Assembly: GCA_029582265.1 (NCBI GenBank)
Contig: CM055826.1
Location: 38,076,127-38,140,126, forward strand
Origin: Zoroaster sp. YZ-2022
Taxonomy: Eukaryota; Echinodermata; Asteroidea; Forcipulatida; Zoroasteridae
Direction of reading: 5' to 3'
DNA length: 64,000 nucleotides
In this document: positions 33,172 through 44,720 of the stretch, in pieces
Layout of the letters: every line of letters begins with the position of its first letter
Position numbering within the stretch: position 1 is the stretch's first letter
The notes under the pieces: generated by a model
What the model was told of the DNA's origin: nothing
The model's database searches: none
The model's input: only the letters and a program-made list of their open reading frames with translations
Translations under genes and position numbers: made by a program

Positions 33172-35317
33172 TGTAACCTGGAAAAATGGTTCACCAGGGT
33201 AACAACGACAACGGGGATAGCTACAGCGAGAGAGGAACATGGATCTAATGATAGGGTCGCGAATTTTCCTTAAATAAATTGGGACAAGTAAATAATATTT
33301 CTTTCTTAAACAAAACTGAACTGTGAATTTATTATGATTCCTCGAATTAGTAAACAAGTAAAAGAAAAATCACTTTACTCTTGACTCCGTATTATTTAAG
33401 TGCGATAATAAAAAAAACTAGTTCTGCCGAACCAAAGTAAATCGAGTCAACTTGACCAAAGAGATTTCAGCAAATTGAATTAAAGAAAGAAAAAAACTTT
33501 AAAATCACCAATTAAAACCAAATTAAAAAGTACTAGAAAAATCAACTTAAATCGAAAATTCAAACTGAAATTCGAGCTGAAAATGAAATGCAAATTGAAG
33601 TTTAAACTAAAAAAAAAAACTTAAAATGCAAACTAAAAAACCCAAACTAAAAACCAACACAGCGCTAACAGTGAATTACTTTTAAGTACATTCAGACATT
33701 AACCTGTAAATACAAAGAAAGATACCAAAAGAAATGATTAAAGATACAGTACATGAATTAAAATATGAATAAACCAAAAAAATAACTAACTGACTTATGA
33801 CGGCTAACTCTTACAAATTCAAATAAGATTACACTTCCAAGAAACTCTATACCCCAAGTACTAACCCAATGAGTTGCCTGTGTGCATACAACCCTGTGGA
33901 GCTCATTAAATATGCAAATCCTCCTACTTATCTTGAGAACAAAGGGAGCTACAGTATATGCACATGGCATGGTCAGTGGAGCTAATCTTGATAAACAACT
34001 CACATATGTAGGTCTAACCATGGAGGTAGAATTAGAATTCTACCTCCATGGTCTAACTAGCATAAAAATTATAGAAAACAAATGCAAAATATAAATTGAT
34101 CCTTAAAAAGATATATGAGTCCAAAGTTCATGGCAAACCAAGTTTTCGATGCAGTAGAAGAGTTTCAATTAAGAAGATACTTTATGGAAAATGTTTCACA
34201 AAAAAAACTCTCTTGGCAAAACTTAACTTCATAAATCTTAACAAAACATCAGTGACAAAGTTCTAGGTTTCGAAACTCTATAATGAAAGTACAAATCACC
34301 TTTTAAAATGAGGTTATATTTCCAGTATCTGAAAGGTTTTAGCCCTAATTCTATAAAGATCAAAACTTAAACAAAAGTCTTAAGATCCCTAAACAAAATA
34401 AATACAGTAATCTAAACATCTTGAGGTAATACATATTATCTAATGAAGAGTCATTTATACATCTGTATAAAAGAAATAACTAAAGACAATTTTAAAGGAA
34501 AAACTCACCAGATTATTGAGCAGCAAAGGGGAAATAAGGCAGCGAGTGTCCGTAACTTTAAAACCATGTGCTTTCTGTCTGCTGCCTAACTGCTCACTGA
34601 CCACCTCATGGCCAGGTCAGTGCCAGGACAATATACATTTACTAAAATTAACCAACTTAAGTCAGGGAACCACACAGGTGAATGGTCTGGTACACTTAAA
34701 CAATAAACTATAAAGTAAACCAAATTTAGTCAGGGGGCCACTTAGGGGAACCACTCTTATAACATAAGGAGATAAGAAAACAATTATATATAAATGACAG
34801 GAGGAACTTCCCATTTTACTTAGGGGAAAAAATAAAATCCATCAGCAAAAATATGTATAAGTACAGGAGAATTCCACCCCCCTACACAGACTTTTCTTAA
34901 CTTAGTGTATTTTGAAGGGAAAAGTTGATTGTAGGTGGGCACCCCTGTCTCATGGTCACCAAGACAAAGTCGCTGTGTGGACATTCCTTTGGCCATATGG
35001 TAAAGTAGTTAACTCAATGCTCTGGGGGCTTATAAGTGCACACTGACTAGAGTTTGTTTATAATAGTCTTCTTGGGTAGAGCTAGGATGGACATAATTTA
35101 CCTTGTTTTGATTTGATGTTATGTTTTCCTTTACTTTAGATTAAGTAACAGAGGGGGCCAAAATTACCCTCAGTAGTTCAGTTTGTTTTTGATCATTTTA
35201 GTACTGGCTCAGTATTAGACTTGCCCAGTCTCTGAGTCAAAAAAAAAAAAAAAGCTTTCATGATTTTATTTGTTTATATTTACTGCTTACAGTACGGGAG
35301 AATTCCACTCCCCTACA
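33172..35317 (-). repeat. 3' LTR of element B, enlarged
   Basis: In the minus direction it starts TGTAGGGGAGTGGAATTCTC at 35317 and ends AGGTTACA at 33172, the same ends as the solo LTR. The start motif occurs again at 34886 (TGTAGGGGGGTGGAATTCTC), so either the LTR spans 34886-33172 with extra 3' sequence, or the start is duplicated. It is much longer than the 653-bp solo copy and includes the palindrome at 34011-34057. The purine-rich AAGTATGGGAGTG just before 35317 fits a polypurine tract. Confidence 0.65.
34011..34057. repeat. Short palindrome with ACCATGGAGG arms
   Basis: TCTAACCATGGAGGTAGAAT and its complement meet at AGAATTCT. Same arm core as 15062-15110. Confidence 0.8.
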
Positions 35318-35392
35318 CACTCCCATACTTAAAAGGTGTTGTCCTCAACAACGCAACAAAAAAATAGAAAGCCAGATATTCTACAGTTCTAT

Positions 35393-36360
35393 TTATATCC
35401 AGTCACCGTATCTTGGTGGTGGCCTGATTACTCTCCTGAGACGATGTTTACCTGAAGGCATCCTGAAGGCATCGTCAGAACTGGATGATTCATCTGCATC
35501 GTCATTGGTACTATAGCAAAAGAGGGACCTGTTCTCGATTGGGAATTCATGTGGCTCATCTCTGTAGTCAACTGGTGGTGGAATTACATGTACCTCAGTC
35601 TCGGAATATGAAGAGGACTCAACTGTGGTGTGAATACCGGTAGCTGTATCTTCCGAAGTATCACTGAACTCCCGTGGTGGTGGAATGACGTGTAATTCTT
35701 CCTCTGAAGGAGACTCGACAGCTGCTGATTGATGGTCCCTCCCGGTGGTGGTTTCTTCCTCCGTGGTTACATCAAAGGGACATTTGGTAAGCATATTACA
35801 ATGGAGGGTCCTCATTTTCTTCGAGCAAGTTGCCTCACGATGTATACTGGAACGTCTTGGAGCTTCCTAATAATCACGTACGGTGTTTGCTCCCATTTAT
35901 CCTTAAGCTTACATTTACCTCTGGGTGTCTTGTTGAGTGCCAACACCTGATCACCTGACTCGAGAGCCTTCTCCTTGACTTTCTTGTCATATGTATGTTT
36001 CTGCTTATCTCTTGCCTTGTCTGCATTGGCTCTGGCCTCAACGAATGCTTCGTGCATCTGCCTTTGTAGGGTCTGGACATGTGTGTCATAGTCTTGGTAT
36101 TGGTTGGCCTCGTCTCGTTGTTGGAACATCACATCCACTGGTAGCTTCGGTTCTCTCAGGAACATCAGAAAGAAGGGCGAGTAGCCTGTTAAATCGTGTT
36201 CACCACAGTTATAAGCGTGTGTTAGTGCTTCCACGTGTGATGCCCAATTCGTCTTTCTCATCGGATCGAGAGTGCCTAACATCGATAGGAGAGTGCGGTT
36301 AAATCGTTCCGTCATACCGTTACCCTGTGGATGATAAGGTGTCGTTTTACTTTTGACCAT
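35393..36360 (-). pseudogene. Element B integrase C-terminal part and tail
   Basis: The segment 36360-35812 reads YHPQGNGMTERFNRTLLSML (third catalytic acid of the DDE triad), a conserved YNCGEHDLTGYSPFFLMF and a basic C-terminal domain. A shift near 35815 leads into an acidic Ser/Thr/Pro-rich tail with repeated EVHVIPPP motifs, ending at 35393. The join to the upstream integrase frame requires one more A in the run at 36351-36354. Confidence 0.85.
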
Positions 36361-37676
36361 TGCATTCCCATGACTGTACAGAGTTGACGGATGACTTCAG
36401 ACTCGAAACACTTCCCCTGGTCTGAATGGAGACGTTCAGGAATACCGTAGTTGGAAATGTACTTCTCCCATAAGACACGTGCCACCGTCGTAGCCTTCTG
36501 GTCTCTTGTTGGATACGCTTTCGCATAACGAGTGAAATGGTCAGTCACAACGAGTAGGTGCTCATAACCTCCAGCTGATTTCTCCAGGCTTAGGAAGTCA
36601 ATACAAACTAACTGCATGGGACGTGTCGTACGTATGCTGTGTAGACCAGTGCTCCGTTGACTCTCTGGGTGTTTCCTTAGGGTACACCGCTTACAGGTCT
36701 CAACATACTTCTTTACACACGTGTGTACACCTGGCCAGTAGAAGTGTTTCTTCACCTGCTGCAGTGTCTTGTGAAAGCCGAGATGGCCCATCTCATCGTG
36801 AAGATTGTGTAAAACTAGTGGTCGCATGTTATGAGGAAGGACAGGAAGATCCCTTACTTTATTGCCGTCTTCCTTACTGTAGACCAGTATCCCTGATTTC
36901 ACTCGAAGGTGATCCCATGATCGCAGTATCCTCCGTACATCACCTGCTTCCCGCCGTGTCTGTCGTTGGCTGAGCTTGCCACGTGGAGAAGATTTGAGGT
37001 GGATTACACGGTTGATCGTCTGGTCGGCTTCCTGGGCTTCCTGGAGATTAACGCCACCCTGCATACAACTGGTGCCACCGATTTCATGGCGTGTGTGGTG
37101 GGACTCTGAAGTCGCCCTGTTGGTGTCGGACACGTCTGATGTACTACTTGAGCCAGAAGTCTCCAGAGATACTCCCTGCTGCAAAACGGTAGTGGTCTGC
37201 ACATGGTCCTGCACAGTTTTCGGGACCGTCCGTTCCTCTATCAACTTCTGCTCTGTTGAGTCGAGTATCCTGGCTACCTCTTCACGCGGGATCCTTGAGA
37301 GTGTGTCAGCATTGCCGTTACTTTTGCCTGGGCGATACAATATTTCTAGGTGGAAAAGCGACAGATCACTGACCCAGCGGTGACTATGGGCATCCAACTT
37401 TGCACTTTTCAGGACGTACGTCATTGGATTGTTGTCCGTGATGGCCGTGACGTTGTGTCCGTACAAGTAGTCCCGAAATTTTGTTGTGAGGGCCCAGTGG
37501 AGTGCTCTGAACTCAAGCTTGTGTGCCGGATACTTGATTTCTGCTGAAGACAGAGTTCTACTAGCATATGCAACGACACGTTCCCGTCCATCTTGTTGTT
37601 GCATCAGCACTGCCCCTAGTCCATCAAGGGAAGCATCTGTCTCAGTGTACTGTAAACGGCAATGTGTAATCAGCAT
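36312..37676 (-). pseudogene. pol: Element B RNase H and integrase core
   Basis: 454-codon open stretch. RNase H motifs TDASLDGLGAVLMQQQ, RALHWALTTKFRDYLYG, ITDNNPMTYVL and YRPGKSNGNADTLSR come first. A long linker leads to the integrase HHCC (H...H in LHDEMGHLGFHKTL, then CKRCTLRK), CIDFLSLEKSAGG (first D) and RLHSDQGKCFES (second D). The frame is lost at 36351-36354 just before the catalytic E. The domain order is that of a Ty3/Gypsy pol. Confidence 0.92.
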
Positions 37677-38265
37677 AGGCCAAGATGGGCGCAGAAGTCA
37701 ACTTGGAAATTAGGGTCCTAAATGCTACTTCACAGTTGTCACTCCAGACGAATGGGGAATCTTTACTACCACGCTTTCCTCCAATTAATGCAAAGAGTGG
37801 GTTTGCTATCTTTGCATAGTTAAGGACGAACTTCCTGTAGTAGCCTGTTATTCCAAGAAACCCTCGGACATCCTTCTTACATTTAGGCACCAGCCAGTTC
37901 ACTACATCAGCAATCTTCTCCGGGTTTGTGGAGATTCCTTCAGCTGAAACGATGTGCCCAAGGTATTTAACACTCTTCTGCAGGAAATGGCACTTTGAAG
38001 GTTTAAGTTTAAGATTATGCTGCCTTAGTCTCTGGAATACCTCTGTCAGACGAGTGATGTGTTCTTCCAAGGTTGAGCTGTAGATGATGACGTCATCTAG
38101 ATAGAGTAGAACACTTTCGAAATTCATGCCGCTGAACACGGTTGTCATCAAACGCTGGAAAGTGGCAGGGGCATTAACAAGACCAAATGGCATCCTTGTA
38201 AACTCAAACAGTCCCATTGGTGTCGTGATCGAATGCCGTCTTCTGTTGATCTTTCTCTGCGACTT
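37642..38265 (-). pseudogene. Element B reverse transcriptase, 3' two-thirds
   Basis: Contains FTRMPFGLVNAPATFQRLM, LLYLDDVIIYSSTLEEHI (catalytic YLDD), VKYLGHIVSAEGI and VRGFLGITGYYRKFV. A one-base shift lies near 38230, upstream of which AEKDQQKTAF is read in another frame. The domain begins abruptly at the junction with piggyBac sequence. A second shift near 37655 leads into RNase H. Confidence 0.9.
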
Positions 38266-38853
38266 GTTTGGCATGATAACAAAAATGTTGTACTCCTAAC
38301 AAATGTAGGTGATTGCCAAGTAATTACAAAACAAATTCGGTGTAAGAAGAGCGAAAGTGGATTTCGTGAAATTGCTAAGCCCAAATCTATAGATAACTAC
38401 AACAAATTCATGGGAGGAACCGATCTCGCTAATCAAATTTTTCAGTACTACACACATACACACAGAAGTTTGAAATGGTGGAAACGAGTGTTTTTCAGTA
38501 TGTTGAACATATCCATGCTCAATGCCACGGTAATTTTCAACAGCATACCAACAAACAAGCATGTCAGTAATCTTGACTTCCGTCTTCAAGTCATAGATGG
38601 CCTACTCACAGGTTGGGAACGTAATACAATGCTGCGTTTTACACGATCCAATGCGAATAACCTTCGTGTTCGGCTGATGGAGAAAATGCATTATCCTGGC
38701 AAAAACCCTTCCGGAAGAAAACGTGACTGCATTGTTTGTAGCAACCGGCGATTACACAATAGAAAACAAACGAGGATGATATGTAAACAATGTACATATC
38801 CGATGTGCGTAGTTCCTTGCTTTGAGAAATACCATACTTTGCACTTTGCATAA
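38266..38853 (+). pseudogene. piggyBac transposase, C-terminal third
   Basis: Begins abruptly with VWHDNKNVVLLTN, followed by KPKSIDNYNKFMGGTDLANQ, HRSLKWWKRVFFSMLNIS and a Cys-rich zinc finger (CIVCSNRRLHNRK, MICKQCTYPMCVVPCFEKYH) to a natural stop. These are the post-catalytic helical segment and the cysteine-rich DNA-binding end of piggyBac transposases. The N-terminal domain and most of the DDD core are missing; the break is the junction with element B. The 3' TIR was not located with confidence. Confidence 0.88.
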
Positions 38854-39245
38854 ATTGCAAACAACCTATTTTGAGATAACCGACTTGCCAACAACTAATT
38901 ATTGTTGTGGTAAGCAGACACCTTAGATTTATGTGTAAACTATATTAACGAGCATAATTATTCAACCTTACTGTTCAAAATAGAGTGCAATCGCCGGTGA
39001 ATGTATTTTCATAAAAATTATAACCAAAATGTGGATTTGTTATTGTAAATTAATCAGTTTTTTTGGCCACTCTTTGTACACATTCGAATCTCCATCACTC
39101 TTGGCTCCCTCTCTCCCCCTCCCCCTATTCAATGTTGGTCCACAACTGTGTTCGTGTGCCCACAATCCCAACCAACATTGAATGGGGTCATTGATTGAAT
39201 GTCCTTCAATCAATAGATACATGTAGATAGTTCAGAATGGCGTAA

Positions 39246-39835
39246 ACATTATGTTAGAAATTGTAAATGTGTCCCAGTATTCAATAAGGCTCTTACTCAG
39301 AAACAGATTAATCTGATAGAAAGTATCCAAAAAAGAGCCTGTAGAATTATCCTTGGTGTTGATTATGTATCTTACAACCTGGCCCTATCAGTATGTAAAT
39401 TTCAAACCCTGGAAGTGAGAAGACACAATATCTGTGTTGATTTTGCCACTGCTTTAGCTAGCCATCCTCAGTATCAAAATTGGCTCCCTTTGAAAAATCC
39501 TGTTGACTGTTTTTTGAGACAAAAGGTTAAATATCAACAGTATTTCTGTAAAACTCAGATTTCGTAACAGTGCCATTCCGTATTTTATTAATCTACTTAA
39601 CACTACAACACATAAATTATTACATTATTTAGCCACATATTTTTAATTTCTTAATTATTTTATTACACCTGTTTTAGCGTGTTTGTATGTATATACATTT
39701 TAAATTCTGAAATTGTAATCGTTTTATTTTAATTGTATTAATTGTAACACATTGTAAAAAGTGCACGCAATTGAGCCTTTGGCTGCCATGTGACATTTTT
39801 AGTGTAATAAACCATCAATGAATGAATGAATGTAA
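39246..39835 (+). pseudogene. LINE 3' end (RT C-terminus, 3' UTR, tail)
   Basis: 39265-39567 reads LTQKQINLIESIQKRACRII, YNLALSVCKFQTLEVRRHNI and CVDFATALASHPQYQNW, then a stop, matching the thumb/C-terminal region common to Jockey/CR1-like LINE RTs. A roughly 270-bp AT-rich 3' UTR ends in (AATG)n at about 39818-39835. Severely 5'-truncated, as usual for LINE copies. Confidence 0.82.
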
Positions 39836-39965
39836 TCATGCAAAGTTTCTAATCTTCCAAATGTTATTTGTAATACTTAAAGCTGGGTGATAGCGGTTCG
39901 TGGGTGATAGCGCCCTCTTGCGGGGGGAAATACAAACAATATAAACGAGAAGGTCTTGCACCAAG

Positions 39966-40515
39966 ACTAGTATGACAGGAGTGGTAGCGTATAGGTACAT
40001 GTCAATAGTTAAACTTATATACATGTACTTGTGCTAAGTTCCGAATAGGGTGTACGAATACCAACTATTGGGTACAGTCAGTGGGGACCATCGTTCGTTC
40101 ATGCGGCTTGGCACTCTGTATACGGTACGGGCACTGCTATACCGAGAGACGGTCGGCTGGTTGGTCTCGACGACGGGGACTAATGACTGAGCGGGTCAGT
40201 CACGGTGACTGTTTGGCCGTGGCTCACCCACGAACCGTGTTCGGTGTGAAGGGGTGGACTCCGAGGAAAGTATTCGGAAAATAGACTAAGTCCAAAGGAC
40301 GGCTCCAAGCCACGTGGCGGGAGGGTGTGGCACGCACGCAAGGCTCTCGCTGGATATGCATGAGCAAAAGTAGCGTCCTTGTAAGGATTGCATATTCATA
40401 GCGGACAATCGAGGGTCCGGGGAAACAACCCTGGGACTTAGACTGCTTGAAATTGTGGAAGAAGTGAAATAGAGGGTGCTAATATTTATCAAATTAAAGG
40501 GTAAGATTCGTAACA
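39966..40515 (-). repeat. LTR of element A, right copy, internally deleted
   Basis: Matches 19060-19270 and 19796-20184 with deletions of about 525 bp and smaller gaps (for example GTTGCATTATGCATTG is missing). It ends GATTCGTAACA at 40515, followed by ATAT. The start is degraded. Confidence 0.75.
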
Positions 40516-40715
40516 ATATTGTATATTTTGCTACTAATTTTGAGAATATTGTAGAATTTGCTCAGAATTTAATAATTTCCTTAGAATTTCTTTAGATTTG
40601 GGGGATTTCCTAAAAAATTTCCTTAGTTTTTTTCATTTCCTTAAAAATTCCTTCGAAAGTAAAAATTTCCTTAAAATAAGGAAATTTCCTTGAAAGTGGA
40701 AGCACTGACTCAGCT

Positions 40716-41600
40716 GTTCTTATTACATGAGTAGACACAAGGCTGTAATCATGCATCTAGCTGTTTGACTGGATGGTATACCATTGCCTGCTTCCACCCT
40801 CCTGACCTTGTTGTAGACCGTCCTTGACATGCATTCACGCGAGCTGGGATATAATTATTGAAAAATTGAAAAAGCTACAATATTAAATAGCACAGCCACA
40901 GACGTCTACGATGACACAGCTTTTTTTTTGCAATAGCTAAGCTAACGTTAGTCTGAGCCGGCCGTGCCTTCTGCCACTCCAGTACTAGCTACTCCAGGAC
41001 CAGGACTTTCATTTATTGTACACTTGATGTAAATATAGCACTTTAGCTAAACAATTGTTGGGTGAAATTCATACCCAGTCACTTGATCATACTGTGTGGG
41101 GGAATGCTCATGCTAAATTGTTAGTTGCACAGATGAATAACATCACTGCAATTATTAATATTCCTTACTGAGCATAGAGAGCGGACGGAAAGAATGGGAA
41201 AGAATGTCGTATCCGACCGCCATTTTTTAAGGGCTTTTTTGGAATTTGTTTGCAACCACTAACCAGTTAAAAAATTATTCTATCGATTTTTGGTGGTACA
41301 GAAAGCGAAAACTATCTTTAAAATCCACTTTTATGATGGTTTTCGGACTTTGTTTCCCTTCTAAAAAAATCCTTCCCTTCAGAAAAAAGAAGGATCCTAT
41401 TATAGTTGCCACTGCGCATGTACAATGGCTGTGTTGGTCACTAATTGGGGAGTTTACAAGATCAGACTGACATGACTGAGGAAGTCATCGTATACCAAAA
41501 ATGCCTGATTTTTCATGAAATAAATATCCTGGAATAATTTGAAGTATATGTCCATCATCATCCATATGTTCTCCACCTTACTAGGTAGGTAAGATTACTT
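40716..41600. other. No gene seen
   Basis: Unassigned AT-rich DNA. A GTCGTATCCGACCGCCATTT motif at 41202-41227 is shared with the foldback at 41601-41760. Confidence 0.5.
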
Positions 41601-41760
41601 TATTGGTTATATTGAATGAGAACAAGTGGCGGTCGGATACGACATTCTACCCAAGCGGACTAAAGTTTAAAATGTATATACCCAGCCAATATTACTTCGA
41701 CAGGGTAGAATGTTGTATCCAATCGCCACTTTTTCTCATTCAATATAAGTTAACCAATAA
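41601..41760. mobile_element. Foldback element (GGCGGTCGGATACGAC)
   Basis: The left arm TATTGGTTATATTGAATGAG, AGTGGCGGTCGGATACGACA and TTCTACCC is mirrored by GGGTAGAATGTTGTATCCAA, TCGCCACT, CTCATTCAATATAA and CCAATA. The central spacer is about 40 bp. Confidence 0.8.
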
Positions 41761-41762
41761 TG

Positions 41763-42850
41763 TAATTTTTGGAACCGAATACCCGAAATCAGGAAACTTC
41801 GGATACCCGGATACACGTTTTCATTTTTGTTTGTCCGGTGGTGTACAAAATACAAATGGTAACAAATTGACTTTTATAATACAGAGGATACCATACTTAA
41901 ATCGATATTTTCTTTATTGGAGTTTAATCTCATGAATTTAAAGATAATTGTCTGTAAAAGTGTAAACATTACATTGTTCAAGAATCACAGATTTCTGTTC
42001 ACACCACTTAAATGGTAAGTCCGAATTTAAAAACGTCGTTTACAGGTGTTACAGTCGAGGATTTTTAACAATTTTATTTCCTCCTGGCCCAGAGCTTGGG
42101 AATTTCAATGATCCTGGTGATTGTATTCCCCATATGTTTCTTTATGTTTGTGTGTTCTTTAGTATGTTGTGGACAAGCTGTACGAAGTATTATGTTTGCT
42201 CATTTAACCAAATCGGCCCTGTATAAATGGGTACGTAAACCCAGTGCGGAGTTCTCTGTGGGCTGGATCATGGGTGCGGCCGGGTAGTGTTTTTTGTTTC
42301 TATCGCTTGGCTGAGGGATGTCGAGTTGGCGCCTCCGACTGTGGCGTATAGTGAGTGCTGGGACTCCCGGAACTGGTTGATGATGGAGGTCGTCGTCCTT
42401 GCTACCCTGCTGTTGATGTTGTCAATATCGTTGTTGGTCACCGTTAGACTTAGCCCAGCCGTCACCCGTGTTCAGCCGGCAGAGCACCTTTTACTTTATA
42501 ACCGGTTGTAACTTCGTTTGCCATTTATGTAAGTTCTCTTTATTTATGTAAAGATGTTTCTAGTAGTTATAACGTATTCTTTGAATGTAGTGTTTGTTTA
42601 TAAATAAATTATGATGTTAAGTTTATTTGAATATTAATCCATGGTTCTTTGTGTGATAATTGCTGGTTTTGTTCTTCTCGTTCCATGGTTCTTTTGAATT
42701 ACTAGCCGTTATATTGTTCATTTTCCTTCTGCCGTGTGTGACTGGCTGTTTAGCCAGTCCATACGTAACAACAGGTAATTGGAACGAAAAATGGAACCGG
42801 GTAATGACAGTTTCGGTCGGGTATCTGGATACCCGGCACAGCCCTACTCA
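41763..42850. mobile_element. hAT-like AGGCTGTGC MITE, split copy
   Basis: 41770-41820 (GGAACCGAATACCCG, CTTCGGATACCCGGATAC) and 42772-42848 (GGTAATTGGAAC, GGTAATGACAGTTTCGG, ending GGCACAGCCCTA) match the inner left and right parts of 6467-7026. About 0.9 kb of other sequence lies between them. Confidence 0.6.
42096..42511 (+). CDS. Hypothetical pair of short membrane-protein frames
   Basis: Two open frames meet at 42287. The first (63 codons) has a hydrophobic N-terminus (ILVIVFPICFFMFVCSLVCC). The second (74 codons) has VVVLATLLLMLSISLLVTV after a Trp-rich stretch. I recognise neither, and there is no start or splice context that decides between a real small gene, an exon or TE-derived sequence. 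They lie inside the interruption of a hAT-like MITE. Confidence 0.2.
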
Positions 42851-42903
42851 GAAGCCATCAATCATTTGAATGGAACTATTGCAGAAAGGAGATCATGATT
42901 AAT

Positions 42904-43120
42904 GGGATCATTCCATGTTTAATCAACCAAGAATTTCCCTTGACCTCTTCACGAGGTATCGCTAATTAGCTCAAAGTTCGTTAGCGTGTATCTCACTAAT
43001 TAAGAGGCCTAGAGCAAACAATTTTTCCATTTCTGGCCGTTTCTCATGGGTCCCAATCATTCCCTAAAATTTGAAAAAAATCTTGAGACAATTCTTGGTT
43101 GATTTGACATGGAATGACCC
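42904..43120. mobile_element. TIR element (GGATCATTCCATGT)
   Basis: GGATCATTCCATGTTTAATC and CAACCAAGAATT on the left are mirrored by AATTCTTGGTTGATTTGACA and TGGAATGACCC on the right. The interior has TAGCTCAAAGTTCGTTAGCG and no ORF. Confidence 0.82.
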
Positions 43121-43242
43121 TGAAGTAGGTTTTGTTAAGTTTAAACATCTTTAAGACTGATCAAAAAAATAACAAAATTGTTTCAGGAAAACTAAACTAG
43201 AGATGTTACATATAATTTAAAAATAAATGCAAACCCTAGATA

Positions 43243-44262
43243 AATAATCGATGCAAATCGCAATCCCTATTCTGCTGCTGTACAAATATACCTTACACAA
43301 ATCTATCAATATTTACTTACCTGTTGCATTAAATCTCAATTTTGTTTCTATTAATTAAATTTGATAATTTATATTATAAGGTACATGTAAGATATCTTGA
43401 TTTATTAACTTAGTATTATTTTTGCAAAAGTTTTCTGTTGTCTTGTTTTCTTACTTTTGTTAATTTCAGCTAACAGCTATTTCGTAATTAATTATTAATA
43501 TTTGTCAGCTATAAGGAGTAGAGTAGGAACTTGACCACATCTGAGCTCCACAAAAATGTGTTTGTTCACTACTATGCCCTCCACTCAACCACCAGTCAAG
43601 ACACCCTTCCTAGTACTGTAGGAAAAATTGTGCAACACCAACAAGTTAAACCAAGTGCTTAGAACCATTAAAGTTGTCACGTGTAATTAAACTGTTAATT
43701 ACATGTAATAAGCATCCATATGTACTTTTTAGTTTACAAATGAAATATGCATTGGTAATTCATTCCAAGCCATAAACTGATCAAATATGCCTACAAATAA
43801 TGTTATTATTACTTTTCCGCAAACAACATTGCAGTGGAAGAAAATTTTTTAAAGTTGGCACAACTAATTAGCGCTAATTAAAATACGTTTTGTTTAATCT
43901 AATAAAACATTAGCTCACAAGATAGACAACATCATGAGCTTCAAAATGAGGAGCATATTGATAGGGTTGGCATTTATTTTAAAAATTATATGTTAATTTC
44001 AGATAATTGCTGAATAATATGGCTATGTAATAGTTACGGTCGGCAAAAATTCTCAGATTTCCGACCCACATTTTGCCATCAAGATGAATTGCAAAAAAAT
44101 TCTTTTTTAAAATCCACTAGAGTGAAGTGTACGTGTTATCTGTTTGCTAAATAGAAAACATTTTTAGATTTAATGCAACAGGTAAGTCAATATTGATAGA
44201 TTTGTGTAATGTATTTTTGTACAGCGGCAGAATAGGGATTGCAATTTGCATCGATTGTTTGA
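43243..44262. mobile_element. 1-kb long-armed inverted-repeat element
   Basis: Left arm ATCGATGCAAATCGCAATCC, CTATTCTGC, TGTACAAATA, CAAATCTATCAATATT, ACCTGTTGCATTAAATC (43247-43337) is mirrored on the right at about 44167-44257. The roughly 830 bp interior is AT-rich and non-coding. Confidence 0.82.
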
Positions 44263-44277
44263 CATCGCTAAAACATT

Positions 44278-44640
44278 AATAATAATAATGGACACTTATA
44301 TTGCGCCGGTATCTGCCAAGTTTGACGCTCATGGTGCATGAACATTATTACCCCTGTCATCGGGCCAGTTATATCATTCCTGGAACCATCTCAACTCCCT
44401 GGGGAGTATGCAGCCCATGCTGCCAAATGTGTAGCGCAATGAGCTTAATCGAACACAATTACCATATCTGCCCTCACAGGTCCCCATTTATACTCCCGGG
44501 TGAAGAGAAGCAATTATAGTTTTAAGTGTCTTGCTCAGGGACACAAGCACCACGGTCACAGCCAGGATTCGAACCCACATTCTGACGACTCAGCCATAAG
44601 AACACAAATCCGATGCACTAAACCGCTCTGCCATGGCACC
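44278..44640 (-). mobile_element. tRNA-derived SINE, reverse, full length
   Basis: Starts with the (AAT)n tail, then GCGCCGGTATCTGCCAAG, the CAACTCCCTGGGGAGT body, CAAGCACCACGGTCACAGCC and ATTCGAACCCACATTC, and ends at the tRNA head complement (CCGCTCTGCCATGGCAC). The head differs from the 3594 copy, so this is another subfamily. Confidence 0.85.
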
Positions 44641-44720
44641 CCAAAACTAAACTAAACTGTTTTTGGTTGTTTACAAGTTTTCAACAACTAATTATTTCTT
44701 TCTTTCTTCACATTTTACAG

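Larger units (their letters stand above)
33172..38265 (-). mobile_element. Ty3/Gypsy element B, 5'-truncated
   Basis: Minus-strand element: RT (from mid-domain), RNase H, integrase, a C-terminal acidic ORF, then a 3' LTR reaching 33172. The upstream end stops at about 38265 against a piggyBac fragment, so the 5' LTR, gag, protease and the first RT motifs are absent. Its insertion removed or separated the 5' half of element A. Confidence 0.82.
18941..40515 (-). mobile_element. LTR element inserted in the hAT copy (element A)
   Basis: A direct repeat with LTR-like ends starts TGTTGCATTC at 18941 and ends ATTCGTAACA at 40515. ATAT occurs immediately outside both ends (18937-18940, 40516-40519), a 4-bp duplication. 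Interior Gypsy coding is on the minus strand, so the left repeat would be the 3' LTR. The ownership of each interior coding segment is inferred from position. Later insertions account for most of the 21.6 kb. Confidence 0.75.
18081..40707. mobile_element. hAT-like transposon, outermost layer of a nested tower
   Basis: TIR CAGTGCTTCCAC at 18081 and its exact complement GTGGAAGCACTG ending at 40707 extend imperfectly through AAATTTCCTTAT. The borders carry a perfect 8-bp duplication ACTCAGCT (18073-18080 and 40708-40715). CAGTG termini plus an 8-bp duplication indicate hAT. Only 18081-18940 and 40520-40707 belong to this element, about 1 kb. They contain many AATTTCCTTA motifs and no transposase, so it is a non-autonomous copy. 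The rest is later insertion. Confidence 0.9.
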
